In this document: piece after piece, positions 19,678 through 28,404 of the stretch
How the letters are laid out: each line of letters starts with the position of its first letter
Position numbering within the stretch: the first letter of the stretch is position 1
Origin: Saprospiraceae bacterium
Lineage (GTDB): Bacteria; Bacteroidota; Bacteroidia; Chitinophagales; Saprospiraceae
Length of the DNA: 64,000 bases
Direction of reading: 5' to 3'
NCBI GenBank assembly: GCA_021604865.1
Contig: BQJU01000028.1
Span: 28,179-92,178 of the forward strand
Position numbers and translations under genes: made by a program
Notes under the pieces: generated by a model
Seen by the model: the letters and a program-made list of their open reading frames with translations, nothing else
What the model was told of the DNA's origin: nothing
Database searches by the model: none

Positions 19678-19868
19678 ATAATATGGGTTCTTGCTACTCC
19701 TTAAGTAACCGTTTTCTTTTGAAAAAGATTCGTTGCAATAGATAGTCTGTTGTAATTTATTGGAATTGGGACGAATTTATATAGTGAGAAATTAGAAAGA
19801 GAGAGGTGAAAAGTGAGAAAGTGGTTATTTCGTGGGGCCAACAATGCTTCCATCTTTCACACCCCCCA

Positions 19869-20828
19869 CTAATTAGCCAGATGAAACAGCGCATCCCCCT
19901 GGCTGATCACCGGGGCATTGTTTTGGCCAATGATAAACCCATTGTGGGGAGCATAAATCCGGCTTGGTGGTTTTTGGGCCTGTGGGTCTTTAATAATGCC
20001 GATGGGTTCTCCTTTTTGTACCTGATTGCCGGAACATTTGGTCCATTCAAATAAGCCTGCCCGGTCCGCTCTGACCCAGCTTGACTTGGCGAATATCCGA
20101 CTATCAGCAGGTGCAGGGGTACCGAGTATCATTTTTTTATCCTGCATCACCCGTTTGATACCCTCCAATCCTTTTTGGATGGCAAATCCATCGTAGCGCA
20201 GGCTTTCGCCACCTTCAAATACGACTATAGGTTTTCCATTTTCCAGGGCTACTTTGCGCAATGATTTAGGAATAGGGCGGGAAGCAATAAGGCACGGAGC
20301 ACCAACGGCTTTCGCCAAAGATTCACTCGGAGCATGCCCTGCTGAAAAACGGACCTGGGGATAATTGTACAAGCTTCGCCCTCCGGTATGGAAATCAATT
20401 CCAAAATCTACAAAAGGCAATATTTTTTTTGTCAGGGTTCGGGCTACCCGTGAAGCAAGAGAACCCTTAAAGTTTCCGGGAAAGCTGCGGTTTACATCTT
20501 TGCCATCTGGTACATCGCGGGAAAAATTGATAAAACCATAAATATTTAAGATCGGGATAGCAATGACACAGCCCAATTGAAGTTGGTTGAAAAAGCCACG
20601 CTCAATAGCTCTACGCACGATCTCCACGCCATTGATTTCATCACCGTGCACACCACCCATTACCAGCATTACCGGGCCGGGGCATTCACTGCGAAATACA
20701 TGAGCACGGATGCTGATTTGCCCTCCTGCAGGTAATTGCCCTACCGGTATACGGATCACCTCTTTCTGACCGGGCAGTATGGAAATATTGTGAATTAAAA
20801 AGGGTTTATTATCCTCTGTAATGGCCAT
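19869..20828 (-). CDS. Succinylglutamate desuccinylase/aspartoacylase-family zinc hydrolase (319 aa)
   Basis: Carboxypeptidase-like zinc enzyme of the AstE/AspA family. Zinc ligands are visible as H61 and E64 in GGVHGDE and H147 in DFHTGG, and the substrate-binding DVNRSFPG motif is at 111-118. The length of 319 aa is usual. It begins 11 bases after the RimK-like ligase on the same strand. This pairing of an ATP-grasp glutamate ligase and an AspA-like hydrolase recurs in many bacteria and may modify, or remove modifications from, peptide or protein C-termini. The exact substrate is not known. Catalytic residues appear intact. Confidence 0.87.
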   Translation of the reverse strand: MAITEDNKPFLIHNISILPGQKEVIRIPVGQLPAGGQISIRAHVFRSECPGPVMLVMGGVHGDEINGVEIVRRAIERGFFNQLQLGCVIAIPILNIYGFINFSRDVPDGKDVNRSFPGNFKGSLASRVARTLTKKILPFVDFGIDFHTGGRSLYNYPQVRFSAGHAPSESLAKAVGAPCLIASRPIPKSLRKVALENGKPIVVFEGGESLRYDGFAIQKGLEGIKRVMQDKKMILGTPAPADSRIFAKSSWVRADRAGLFEWTKCSGNQVQKGEPIGIIKDPQAQKPPSRIYAPHNGFIIGQNNAPVISQGDALFHLAN

Positions 20829-20839
20829 GTGATGAATGG

Positions 20840-21733
20840 TTATTGTTCAATTTTTGGTTTTTTTACCTGCTTTTCAATAAAGCTGATAATTTTTACCGCT
20901 ATATCTACTTTGGTAATCGTTTCGATACCCTCCAGTCCAGGTGACGCATTGACTTCCATGATTAGCGGACCGCGGCTTGAGCGCAGGATGTCAACACCAG
21001 CTACGTCCAAACCCATGACCCGAACAGCTCGGAGCGCCAAGGCTTCTTCTCTGGGGCTCAGTACGGCTACGGTTGCCGAGGCACCCCGGTGTAGATTGGA
21101 ACGAAATTCTCCAGCTCTTGCCTGCCGTTTCATGACAGCAATGACCTCTCCAGCTACCACCAATACCCGGATATCGGCACCATTTGATTCTTTTATGTAT
21201 TCCTGGATAATCACCTTTTCGCGCAAGCGATGAAAAGCTTCAATCGTAGATTCAACACTTCGTACTGTTTCGGCAAGGATGACGCCAATCCCGTGAGTGC
21301 TTTCCAGCAATTTGATCACTACCGGTAGCCCGCCCACTGTATCTATCATGGGGCCGACGGCCTGTCCTGACCCTGGAAAAACAGTGCAGGGAATGGGAAT
21401 GCCAAAATGTGCAAGACGCTGCAAACAACGCAATTTGTCCCTGCATTCCAGCAGGGCATCTGCCTTGGTAGTTGTGAATACTTTCATGGACTGAAATTGA
21501 TTGATGACTGCTGCCCCCTGAGAAGTGACAGAAGCACCGATCCGTGGAATGATGGCATCCAGATGCTGCAAAGGAACATCGTCACACAAGACTGTTGGGC
21601 GTCCTTCGTTTAATAAAAGATTGCAACGGATATGATCTACAATGTACATGGTATGTCCACGACGTAAACCAGCTTGGTAAATACTCTGTGTAGAGTAAAG
21701 TTGTGGTCCACGGGAAAGAATCCCTATTCTCAT
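20840..21733 (-). CDS. rimK: RimK-family ATP-grasp alpha-L-glutamate ligase (297 aa)
   Basis: ATP-grasp ligase related to RimK, which adds glutamate residues to the C-terminus of ribosomal protein S6; related enzymes make other glutamylated products. It starts MRIGILSRGPQLYSTQ. The preATP-grasp domain contains DAIIPRIGASVT, and the ATP-grasp domain has VVIKLLESTHGIGV, the glycine-rich loop, IIQEYIKES and the metal-binding MEVNASPGLEGIE near residues 262-274. Length and motifs match RimK closely. The downstream partner is an AspA-like hydrolase. The S6 gene is not in the window, so the RimK substrate assignment is by family only. Confidence 0.88.
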   Translation of the reverse strand: MRIGILSRGPQLYSTQSIYQAGLRRGHTMYIVDHIRCNLLLNEGRPTVLCDDVPLQHLDAIIPRIGASVTSQGAAVINQFQSMKVFTTTKADALLECRDKLRCLQRLAHFGIPIPCTVFPGSGQAVGPMIDTVGGLPVVIKLLESTHGIGVILAETVRSVESTIEAFHRLREKVIIQEYIKESNGADIRVLVVAGEVIAVMKRQARAGEFRSNLHRGASATVAVLSPREEALALRAVRVMGLDVAGVDILRSSRGPLIMEVNASPGLEGIETITKVDIAVKIISFIEKQVKKPKIEQ

Positions 21734-21818
21734 GCTCCAAACAGTTTTTTAACAATTCCCATGGCTCATTACCCTTGATCAGCCATACGGTCTTCTCGAT
21801 TTTGAAACCTAGTAGTAA

Positions 21819-21854
21819 ATCGCAATATACAAACAACTTTATCTATATTGCGAT
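21819..21854. promoter_or_regulatory. 11-bp inverted repeat between divergent rimK and MFS genes
   Basis: Arms ATCGCAATATA (21819-21829) and TATATTGCGAT (21844-21854) are perfect complements around 14 bases. The repeat ends 19 bases before the ATG of the MFS gene and starts 86 bases from the rimK start. Its position fits an operator; it could also be an RNA hairpin in the MFS leader. Confidence 0.5.
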
Positions 21855-21873
21855 CTATAAGTCATACATTCTT

Positions 21874-23208
21874 ATGGAGATTCTTAACGATACGGCGCCT
21901 AAATCATCACCAAAGCCACTCAATGATAAAAAGGTGATCAACGCCTGGGCACTGTTTGATTGGGCCAATTCTGCCTTTGCACTTGTGATTACGGTAGCGA
22001 TTTTTCCCGGTTACTTTGTAAAGATTACAGATGAACAGATCAATATATTTGGCCTGGAGGTGACCAATAGTAGTTTATATGCTTTTTCTATCTCGGCAGC
22101 TTATCTGATTATAGCTATTGCATCTCCCTTTTTGTCAGGTATTGCGGATTATGGAGGGAAAAAGAAGTTTTTCCTTAAATTTTTTACCACTTTCGGCGCT
22201 ATCGGCTGTATCTCACTCTTCTTTTTTACCGATGCTTCTCAATGGCTGATTGGCACCATTGGATTTATTATGGGCATGATTGGTTTTGCAGGGGGATTGG
22301 TGTTTTACAATGCCTATCTGCCGCTCATTGTTACGGAAGATCGCTACGATAGTGTTAGTGCCCGTGGTTTTGCTTTTGGGTATATTGGAAGCATCCTTTT
22401 GTTGTGTATCAACCTGGCTATTATTCTAAATCCTGGTTGGTTGGGCATCTCAGAAGAAAGTACGCTGGCTGTACGCATCTCATTTTTGATGGTTGGTTTA
22501 TGGTGGATTGGTTTTGCTATGATCTCATTCCGATTTTTGCCGGAAGATGACAAAGGCAAACCCAGTGGAAAATTGATTGGTAAAGGCTTTAAAGAATTGC
22601 AGAAAGTATGGGGTGCATTAAAATACCAAACCAATATCAAGTCCTTTTTGATCTCCTTTTTTTGTTACAGCGCCGGTGTACAAACGGTTTTGTACCTCGC
22701 TTCTACCTTTGCTGAAAAGGAATTGCATTTTGAGACCAGTGAATTGATTATGGTGGTCCTTTTGTTACAGGTGGTAGCGATTGGTGGCGCTTACCTTTTT
22801 GCCAAAATTTCTGAATGGAAGGGCAATAAACTTTCCCTGATAATAATGTTGATCATTTGGACTGCTATCTGTTTTGTGGCTTATTTGGTGCAAAACAAAA
22901 TTCAGTTTTATGGTGTCGCGGCTGCAGTTGGTGTGGTCATGGGGGGCATTCAATCACTTTCTCGTTCTACCTATTCTAAATTGCTTCCTCCAAATACTGA
23001 GGACACGACTTCCTACTTCAGTTTCTATGATGTATTGGAAAAAACAGCCATTATCCTTGGTACTTTCACTTTTGGTTATCTTGACCTGATTACCGGCAGC
23101 ATGAGAAACAGTGTGTTGATATTGGCTGTTTTTTTTGTGATCAGCTTGATTTTGCTAACGCGGGTCAAAGTGGTGCCCGCAGAGGTGAAAGAGATGGAGA
23201 TGGGCTGA
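21874..23208 (+). CDS. UMF1-type MFS transporter (444 aa)
   Basis: Membrane transporter of the UMF1/Atg22-like branch of the major facilitator superfamily. The family hallmark INAWALFDWANSAFALVITVAIFPGYF lies near the N-terminus (about residues 20-45), and about twelve hydrophobic segments follow. GGIQSLSRSTYSKLLPPNTEDTTSYFSFYD, near residue 350, is also characteristic. I chose the ATG at 21874, because a frame opening at 21703 would run through the divergent intergenic region with its inverted repeat. It is divergent from the rimK pair. Members are usually annotated as MFS transporters without known substrate, and none is suggested here. Confidence 0.87.
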   Translation: MEILNDTAPKSSPKPLNDKKVINAWALFDWANSAFALVITVAIFPGYFVKITDEQINIFGLEVTNSSLYAFSISAAYLIIAIASPFLSGIADYGGKKKFFLKFFTTFGAIGCISLFFFTDASQWLIGTIGFIMGMIGFAGGLVFYNAYLPLIVTEDRYDSVSARGFAFGYIGSILLLCINLAIILNPGWLGISEESTLAVRISFLMVGLWWIGFAMISFRFLPEDDKGKPSGKLIGKGFKELQKVWGALKYQTNIKSFLISFFCYSAGVQTVLYLASTFAEKELHFETSELIMVVLLLQVVAIGGAYLFAKISEWKGNKLSLIIMLIIWTAICFVAYLVQNKIQFYGVAAAVGVVMGGIQSLSRSTYSKLLPPNTEDTTSYFSFYDVLEKTAIILGTFTFGYLDLITGSMRNSVLILAVFFVISLILLTRVKVVPAEVKEMEMG

Positions 23209-23332
23209 TAAGGAAACCAAACATTTCTTCCATCTTTCCAATAGTGATGGGTAGTGGGTGAGGCCAACTATTCATACATTTTCCATTTCTCCAATCCCTC
23301 CATTTCGTCCATTTCTTCCTGCAAATCATCCA

Positions 23333-23379
23333 TTACATTTGCAAAAGTGAAAGATACCCATTACTTTTACATTTGTAAA
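23333..23379. promoter_or_regulatory. Probable PadR autoregulatory operators with -7-like boxes
   Basis: The perfect dyad TTTACA-TT-TGTAAA (23366-23379) lies 10 bases before the padR ATG. A near copy, TTACA-TT-TGCAA (23333-23344), lies 34 bp upstream, centre to centre. Each contains TACATTTG, matching the Bacteroidota -7 box TAnnTTTG, so binding would occlude the promoter. PadR repressors commonly control their own operon. Confidence 0.6.
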
Positions 23380-23389
23380 TCATATAGTA

Positions 23390-23728
23390 ATGGAAAGAAT
23401 TTACCTTGGAGAGTTTGAAGAATTAGTCCTGCTGGTTGTAGCTGCCTTACAGGGGGAAGCCTATGGTGTAGGTGTAATGGAGGCACTTGAAAAACAGGCA
23501 AACAGATCTGTAAATATTAGTGCCGTGCATGCCGCTCTCCGCAGGTTGGAGGCAAAAGGTTTTGTCCAATCGGAATGGAGTGAGGCCACTGCGGAGCGGG
23601 GAGGTAGACGGAAGCGTCTTTTTAGTATTACCCAGGAAGGAAGTCTGGCGCTTGCTCAAGTCCGTGATGTACGGTTTAATTTATGGAAACAGATTCCAGG
23701 TTTTACGTCAAACCTTTCCTTTTCATGA
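23390..23728 (+). CDS. PadR-family transcriptional regulator (112 aa)
   Basis: Cytoplasmic winged-helix repressor, as a dimer. It has the PadR core: LGEFEELVLLVVAAL (helix 1), EAYGVGVMEALE, the recognition region NISAVHAALRRLEAKGFV, and the wing with RGGRRKRLFSITQEG, followed by a short C-terminal helix. The length is typical of subfamily 2. The stop codon overlaps the start of the next permease gene in ATGA (23725-23728), so the two are translationally coupled. Dyads immediately upstream are probable operators. It likely represses this two-gene operon in response to an unknown ligand or stress. Confidence 0.92.
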   Translation: MERIYLGEFEELVLLVVAALQGEAYGVGVMEALEKQANRSVNISAVHAALRRLEAKGFVQSEWSEATAERGGRRKRLFSITQEGSLALAQVRDVRFNLWKQIPGFTSNLSFS

Positions 23729-26379
23729 AAAAGACCAATAATCACCCTCCCAAATGGGCAGATAAATTTCTGGAATGGTATTGCAAGCCTGAATTGCTGG
23801 AAGAGATCCAGGGCGACATTTATGAATTGTTTTATAATAGAATTGAGGAAGGTGATTCTAAGGAAGCCCGTCGCCGTTTCGCCTGGGATGTTTTACGTTC
23901 TTTAAGATTGTCTACAATCAAAAATTTCAACTTAAAGTTATCACCCATCATGTTAAGAAGTAATGTCAAAATTGCTTTCCGCCATTTGCTGAAGCAAAAA
24001 CAATATTCTTTTATTAAAATTGGCGGTTTTGCTCTGGGCATTGCCGCTTGTTTATTGATTTCTCTCTTTATCAGGGACGAGCTCAGTTATGACCTTCAAT
24101 ATCCGGATGTTGATCGCATTTATAGGGTTATTGGACAATTTAATGATGATGGAAAAATAGAAAAAGGCGTTCATTTTCCTGCGCCTTTCGGCGATGTATT
24201 AGAATCCGATTATCCGGAAGTAGAGTTGTCGGGGCGCTTTAATTCCAGCGAACTTTTTGGAGCGGGTGCCAATGAGTTGAGGGTAGAAGGTGAAATGCAA
24301 AATTTCCACGAAGATGGGTTCGTTTTTGCTGACCAGGAATTTATGGAACTATTGGACATACCTATGGTATATGGAGATGTAAAACACGCGCTAGCTCAAC
24401 CCCATTCCATTGTCATTTCCAAAAGTAAAGCCGATAAATATTTTCCCAATGAGAATCCCGTGGGGAAACATTTAATTTTAAATAATGATGAAGAAAATGC
24501 TTATAAGATTGGTGGAGTAATGGAAGATTTTCCAGCCACATCTCACCTTCATTTTGACTTTTTGATGACCATGACCCAAGTGGAATTCTGGCCAGGAGAA
24601 CAGACTTTTTGGCAAGCAAACAATTACCACACTTATATCAAGGTACGCCCTGGTGTTGATGCGGCTCAGCTTGAGAAAAAGATGCTGGCCATTATTGATG
24701 ATTATATCATTCCGAGTGAGATAGAAGCGGGTTCAACAAATATCGAAGAAAATGCCAGAAAAGCAAGTTTTTACTTGCAGCCATTGCGCGATATTCACCT
24801 TAGATCCGAGGGGATATTTGACCGTTTAAACCATGGAGATATCCGTTTTGTTTGGTTGTTTGGTGCCATAGCGATCTTTATTTTGCTTATTGCCTGTATC
24901 AATTTTATCAACCTTTCCACGGCTAAATCAGCTAACCGTGCCAAAGAAGTTGGTCTGCGCAAAGTTCTGGGATCTGTTCGAGGTCACCTGGTCAATCAAT
25001 TCCTGATCGAATCTGTATTATTTAGTTTGTTTTCCTTTATTATAGGTGTGCTATTGGCTGGTCTGGTGCTTCCGTTTTTTAATCAATTAGCAGACAAATC
25101 GTTAAGCTTTCCATGGCATGAATGGTGGTTTGTTCCCCTGCTTTTGGTGTCAACGTTAGTCGTGGGGCTTTTTGCAGGATTATACCCCTCCTTTTATTTG
25201 TCGGCATTTAGACCGATTGATGTGTTGAAAGGAGACCTCAGTAGAGGAAGCAAAAGTTCAGGTATGCGTAATGCACTTGTCGTTTTCCAATTTACCACTT
25301 CTATCATCCTGATTATCGGTACGTTTATCATCTATCGTCAGATGGATTTTATTCTCAACAAAAAACTGGGGTATGAAAAAGAACAGGTGTTGATCCTTGG
25401 AGGAGCTAATACCCTGGCAGAAAAGGAGTCCACCTTTAAGCAGGCTTTATTACAATTGCCACAAGTGAAAAGTGCTTCTCTAAGTGATTTTTTGCCCATT
25501 CCCGGTACAAAAAGAAATGGCAATGTTTTTTGGCGGGAAGGAAAAACTAAAGAAGAAGATCCTATCTCTGGCCAGATCTGGCAAGTCGATCATGATTACC
25601 TCAAGACTATGGGTATGAATATTGTAGAAGGAAGAGATTTTTCTGTTGATTTGGCTTTGGATTCACAAGCGGTTATTATCAATCAGGACATGGCAAAGAG
25701 ATTGGCCCTGGATGAACCTATTGGCAAACGTATCACCAATTCTTCGAACGTCTGGGAAATCATTGGAGTCGTTGAAGATTTTCATTCAGAATCGATAAGA
25801 GATGATATTCGACCACTTTGCATGGTTATTGGCAATAACACGACTTCCCACATTGCTGTCAAAGTAAATACCACTGACATGCCGGGATTGATTAAGAGTG
25901 TTGAGGGTATCTGGGATAGATTTTCTCCAAATCAGAATATCAGGTATACTTTCCTGGACGAGAGTTTTGCTACCATGTACGCCGATGTACAGCGGATGGG
26001 GCGAATTTTTACGAGCTTTGCTATCCTGGCTATCATTGTTGCCTGTTTAGGTTTATTTGGGCTTTCTGCTTTTATGGCTGAGCAGCGAAGTAAAGAAATC
26101 AGTATCCGTAAAGTATTGGGGGCCTCTGTGAAAAGTATTATCCGTTTGTTGACACAAAGTTTTCTGACGTTGGTCTTAATATCCCTGCTTATTGCGATAC
26201 CACTGGCCTGGTACGTTATGCAAAAGTGGTTGGAGGATTTCGCCTACCACATCACGATTAGTTGGGATGTGTTTGTTCTGGCAGGATTAATTGCTATTGT
26301 GATTGCTTTAGCGACCATCAGTTTTCAGGCTATACGTACAGCGACGGCTAATCCGGTAGAGGCTTTACGGAAGGAGTGA
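23725..26379 (+). CDS. FtsX/MacB-like ABC permease with N-terminal prefix domain (884 aa)
   Basis: The seventh double-FtsX permease of the window, separate from the main array. It differs by an N-terminal soluble prefix of about 70 residues (PPKWADKFLEWYCKPELLEEIQGDIYELF, then ARRRFAWDVLR), known as a permease prefix domain in PadR-linked transporters. TM1 follows, then a MacB-like periplasmic core, FtsX unit one with AKEVGLRKVLGS, a second core, and FtsX unit two with SKEISIRKVLGAS. It ends NPVEALRKE. I start at the ATG at 23725, inside the ATGA overlap with padR, because an upstream alternative at 23683 would lie deep in padR. There is no dedicated ATPase beside it; it may borrow the one at 9815 or another encoded elsewhere. 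Confidence 0.92.
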   Translation: MKKTNNHPPKWADKFLEWYCKPELLEEIQGDIYELFYNRIEEGDSKEARRRFAWDVLRSLRLSTIKNFNLKLSPIMLRSNVKIAFRHLLKQKQYSFIKIGGFALGIAACLLISLFIRDELSYDLQYPDVDRIYRVIGQFNDDGKIEKGVHFPAPFGDVLESDYPEVELSGRFNSSELFGAGANELRVEGEMQNFHEDGFVFADQEFMELLDIPMVYGDVKHALAQPHSIVISKSKADKYFPNENPVGKHLILNNDEENAYKIGGVMEDFPATSHLHFDFLMTMTQVEFWPGEQTFWQANNYHTYIKVRPGVDAAQLEKKMLAIIDDYIIPSEIEAGSTNIEENARKASFYLQPLRDIHLRSEGIFDRLNHGDIRFVWLFGAIAIFILLIACINFINLSTAKSANRAKEVGLRKVLGSVRGHLVNQFLIESVLFSLFSFIIGVLLAGLVLPFFNQLADKSLSFPWHEWWFVPLLLVSTLVVGLFAGLYPSFYLSAFRPIDVLKGDLSRGSKSSGMRNALVVFQFTTSIILIIGTFIIYRQMDFILNKKLGYEKEQVLILGGANTLAEKESTFKQALLQLPQVKSASLSDFLPIPGTKRNGNVFWREGKTKEEDPISGQIWQVDHDYLKTMGMNIVEGRDFSVDLALDSQAVIINQDMAKRLALDEPIGKRITNSSNVWEIIGVVEDFHSESIRDDIRPLCMVIGNNTTSHIAVKVNTTDMPGLIKSVEGIWDRFSPNQNIRYTFLDESFATMYADVQRMGRIFTSFAILAIIVACLGLFGLSAFMAEQRSKEISIRKVLGASVKSIIRLLTQSFLTLVLISLLIAIPLAWYVMQKWLEDFAYHITISWDVFVLAGLIAIVIALATISFQAIRTATANPVEALRKE

Positions 26380-26380
26380 G

Positions 26381-26446
26381 GATTCAGGAGTCAGGTGCCA
26401 GGTGCCAGGAGTCAGGAGTCAGGAGTCAGGATTCAGGGGGCAGGCA
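26381..26446. repeat. Short tandem heptamer array (GTCAGGA-like)
   Basis: About nine imperfect heptamers of the form GTCAGGA/GCCAGGT/TTCAGGA follow directly after the permease stop codon. Such slippage-prone heptamers are common in intergenic DNA of some phyla and carry no coding signal. Confidence 0.75.
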
Positions 26447-26545
26447 GCTGCAAAAATGAGGTGAAGAAAAATTCCCGACAAAGGTTCAGTGGGAAATACT
26501 ATTGATATTGGTTAACTTTACTGGCGTCATACAGAATGATAAGCT

Positions 26546-27712
26546 ATGGAAACCATTAACCCGTCTTTTGACACCTGGACCTCACTTTTTCTTATTGCTG
26601 TAGGTCAAGGGCTCTTTTTAACGCTGGTAATTATTTTAAAAGGCTGGCGCAAGGCCAATATTTTGCTAGGAGCCCTCTTTTTTGTTTTTTCACTGATGTT
26701 ATTGCAGTATGTACTGTTTTGGACCAACTATGTTCAGGTTTTTCCCCACTTTTTGGGCATTGTAGTTTTGGCCATGTATTTACTGACGCCTTTGCTTTAT
26801 CTTTACCTCAAAGTAGTCAAAAATAATGGCCACCTCGCTGCTTATAATTATGTGCACTTCCTTCCGGCATTATTGCTCTTTACACTATTGGCACCAAACC
26901 TACTTTTAGATGCATCAGCAAAAGCCAATTTGCTTCAGGAAGGCAGCGTTTTTTATTCTGATATTCCCCTTTTAAATCAGGTCGGATTTTTAGCCCTGCC
27001 CAAGGTTCAGATAGTCTATCAATTGGTGTATCAGGTCTTTTTTATTGTTCTGGTATTTGGCCAAAATAGAGGAGTACCCTCTGACCAGTTTGTCAACATT
27101 CGCAACAGGTGGCTTCGAACCCTTTTCTTCCTGTATCTGGGCTTTATTCTTAGTTATATCGGTTATTATGTGATGATATTTACCGGCAATTATAAGAAGA
27201 ATTGGGATTATTTGATTTCGGCATTTATGTGTCTGTTCATTTACACTGTAGGGTGGTTGGGGTACCGCCAGCCGGAAATATTTGAAGGACAAATCCTCAA
27301 AAACTCCTTTTTATCTAAAAAATACCGTAGTTCAACGCTGACTCCTGGGGCGAGCAAGTCCATTCTGAAAAAACTCAACCAGATCATGCGCGATGAAAAA
27401 CCATTCCTGGATTCCGGCTTAAGACTGGATGATTTGGCTGACCTTGTGCATTGCAACCGGCATCAGTTGTCGCAGGTCCTCAATCAGGAAATTGGCAAGA
27501 ACTTTCCAGAATATATCAACGATTTTCGCTTCGAAACAGCCCGGCAATTCTTGCTTGATCCTGGCCAATCACACCTTCCTGTCAGAGAAATCGGCTATAC
27601 TGCCGGCTTTAATAATCCAACGACTTTTACCAAAGTATTTAAGGAGAAAACTGGCTTTACACCAAAGGCTTTTCAGGTGCAGCATTTGCAGGAGCGAGCG
27701 GGGAAGGAATGA
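26546..27712 (+). CDS. Membrane-bound AraC-family regulator, 7TM-type (388 aa)
   Basis: Transmembrane one-component regulator. Seven hydrophobic segments (about residues 13-235; examples are LFLIAVGQGLFLTLVIIL and FFLYLGFILSYIGYYVMIF) precede a cytoplasmic linker and an AraC DNA-binding domain (about 275-385). The first HTH includes LDDLADLVHCNRHQLSQVLN, and the second contains VREIGYTAGFNNPTTFTKVF followed by GFTPKAF. The layout is frequent in Bacteroidota, where the membrane part presumably senses a ligand or membrane state. It starts 166 bases after the permease operon and is followed by a long non-coding repeat. The target genes are not evident. Confidence 0.9.
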   Translation: METINPSFDTWTSLFLIAVGQGLFLTLVIILKGWRKANILLGALFFVFSLMLLQYVLFWTNYVQVFPHFLGIVVLAMYLLTPLLYLYLKVVKNNGHLAAYNYVHFLPALLLFTLLAPNLLLDASAKANLLQEGSVFYSDIPLLNQVGFLALPKVQIVYQLVYQVFFIVLVFGQNRGVPSDQFVNIRNRWLRTLFFLYLGFILSYIGYYVMIFTGNYKKNWDYLISAFMCLFIYTVGWLGYRQPEIFEGQILKNSFLSKKYRSSTLTPGASKSILKKLNQIMRDEKPFLDSGLRLDDLADLVHCNRHQLSQVLNQEIGKNFPEYINDFRFETARQFLLDPGQSHLPVREIGYTAGFNNPTTFTKVFKEKTGFTPKAFQVQHLQERAGKE

Positions 27713-27730
27713 GGAGGGAAGAGGACTTGG

Positions 27731-28250
27731 TTTTAGGAGGGTTTAGGAGGGTTTAGGGGTAGCAGAGGTGGTTTAGATTGGCGTAACTCTTTCCAGTTCT
27801 TCTGGGGAAAGCAGGTTTAGGGTGGTTTAGGAAGGTTTAGGGGCAAATTGGTGGTATAGTACGGCGTAACTCTTTCCAATTCTTCCGGGGAAGGCAGGTT
27901 TAGGATGGTTTAGAAGGTTTAGGTCAGCAGAGGTGGTTTAGATTGGCGTAACTCTTTCCAGTTCTTCTGGGGAAAGCAGGTTTAGGATGGTTTAGCAGGT
28001 TTAGGGGCGGCAGAGGTGGTTGAAAACGGGGTAGTTCTTTCCAGTTCTTTCATTTTTTCCTGTTCTTCTGGGGAAAGCAGGTTTAGGGTGGTTTAGCAGG
28101 TTTAGGGGCAGCATAGGTGGTTTAGATCGGCGTAACTCTATGCAATTCGTACATTTTTTCCAGTCCTTCAGGGAAAGCAGGTTTAGGAAGGTTTAGGAGG
28201 TTTAGGGCGGCAGAGGTGGTTTAGATCGGGGTAACGCTTTCCAGTTCTTG
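27731..28250. repeat. Nested tandem repeat: six ~82-101-bp units rich in GGTTTAG
   Basis: Six units each contain a CTTTCCAGTTCTT-like block, GGGGAAAGCAGG, then two to four GGTTTAG heptamers and GCAGAGGTGG. The 'gcgtaactc' landmark falls at about 27781, 27864, 27946, 28029, 28130 and 28230. That gives three intervals of about 82 bp and two of about 100 bp, the longer ones carrying an inserted CATTTTTTCC stretch. GTTTAG occurs about 20 times. The array fills the space between convergent genes. Confidence 0.85.
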
Positions 28251-28404
28251 GGAGTGTCCAGCAAAGTGTGTCTACCTCAAAATCTTCAATTTCCAGTTTA
28301 GGGTATAAAGAATTGCATTTCAATAAATTACGGTGCGAAACTCCGCGTTCTCCGTGTCTTTGCGGTGAAAAAAGCACACTTTCTCGCACACGCCCACTAA
28401 GCCC
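28251..28404. other. Non-coding 3' flank with copy of a 25-bp direct repeat
   Basis: No gene is seen. It carries CTCCGCGTTCTCCGTGTCTT followed by a 25-bp segment (28362-28386) that recurs exactly at 30118-30142, on the other side of the lectin-like gene. The phrase resembles an intergenic repeat that I recall from many environmental genomes. Confidence 0.55.

Noticed and set aside
27731..28250. CRISPR array
   Set aside because: The repeats are themselves continuous and internally repetitive, with no unique spacers of constant length and no cas genes nearby.
28280..28360. Small protein containing SPQRHGER
   Set aside because: This peptide arises from a common intergenic repeat read on the minus strand and is a frequent spurious call.
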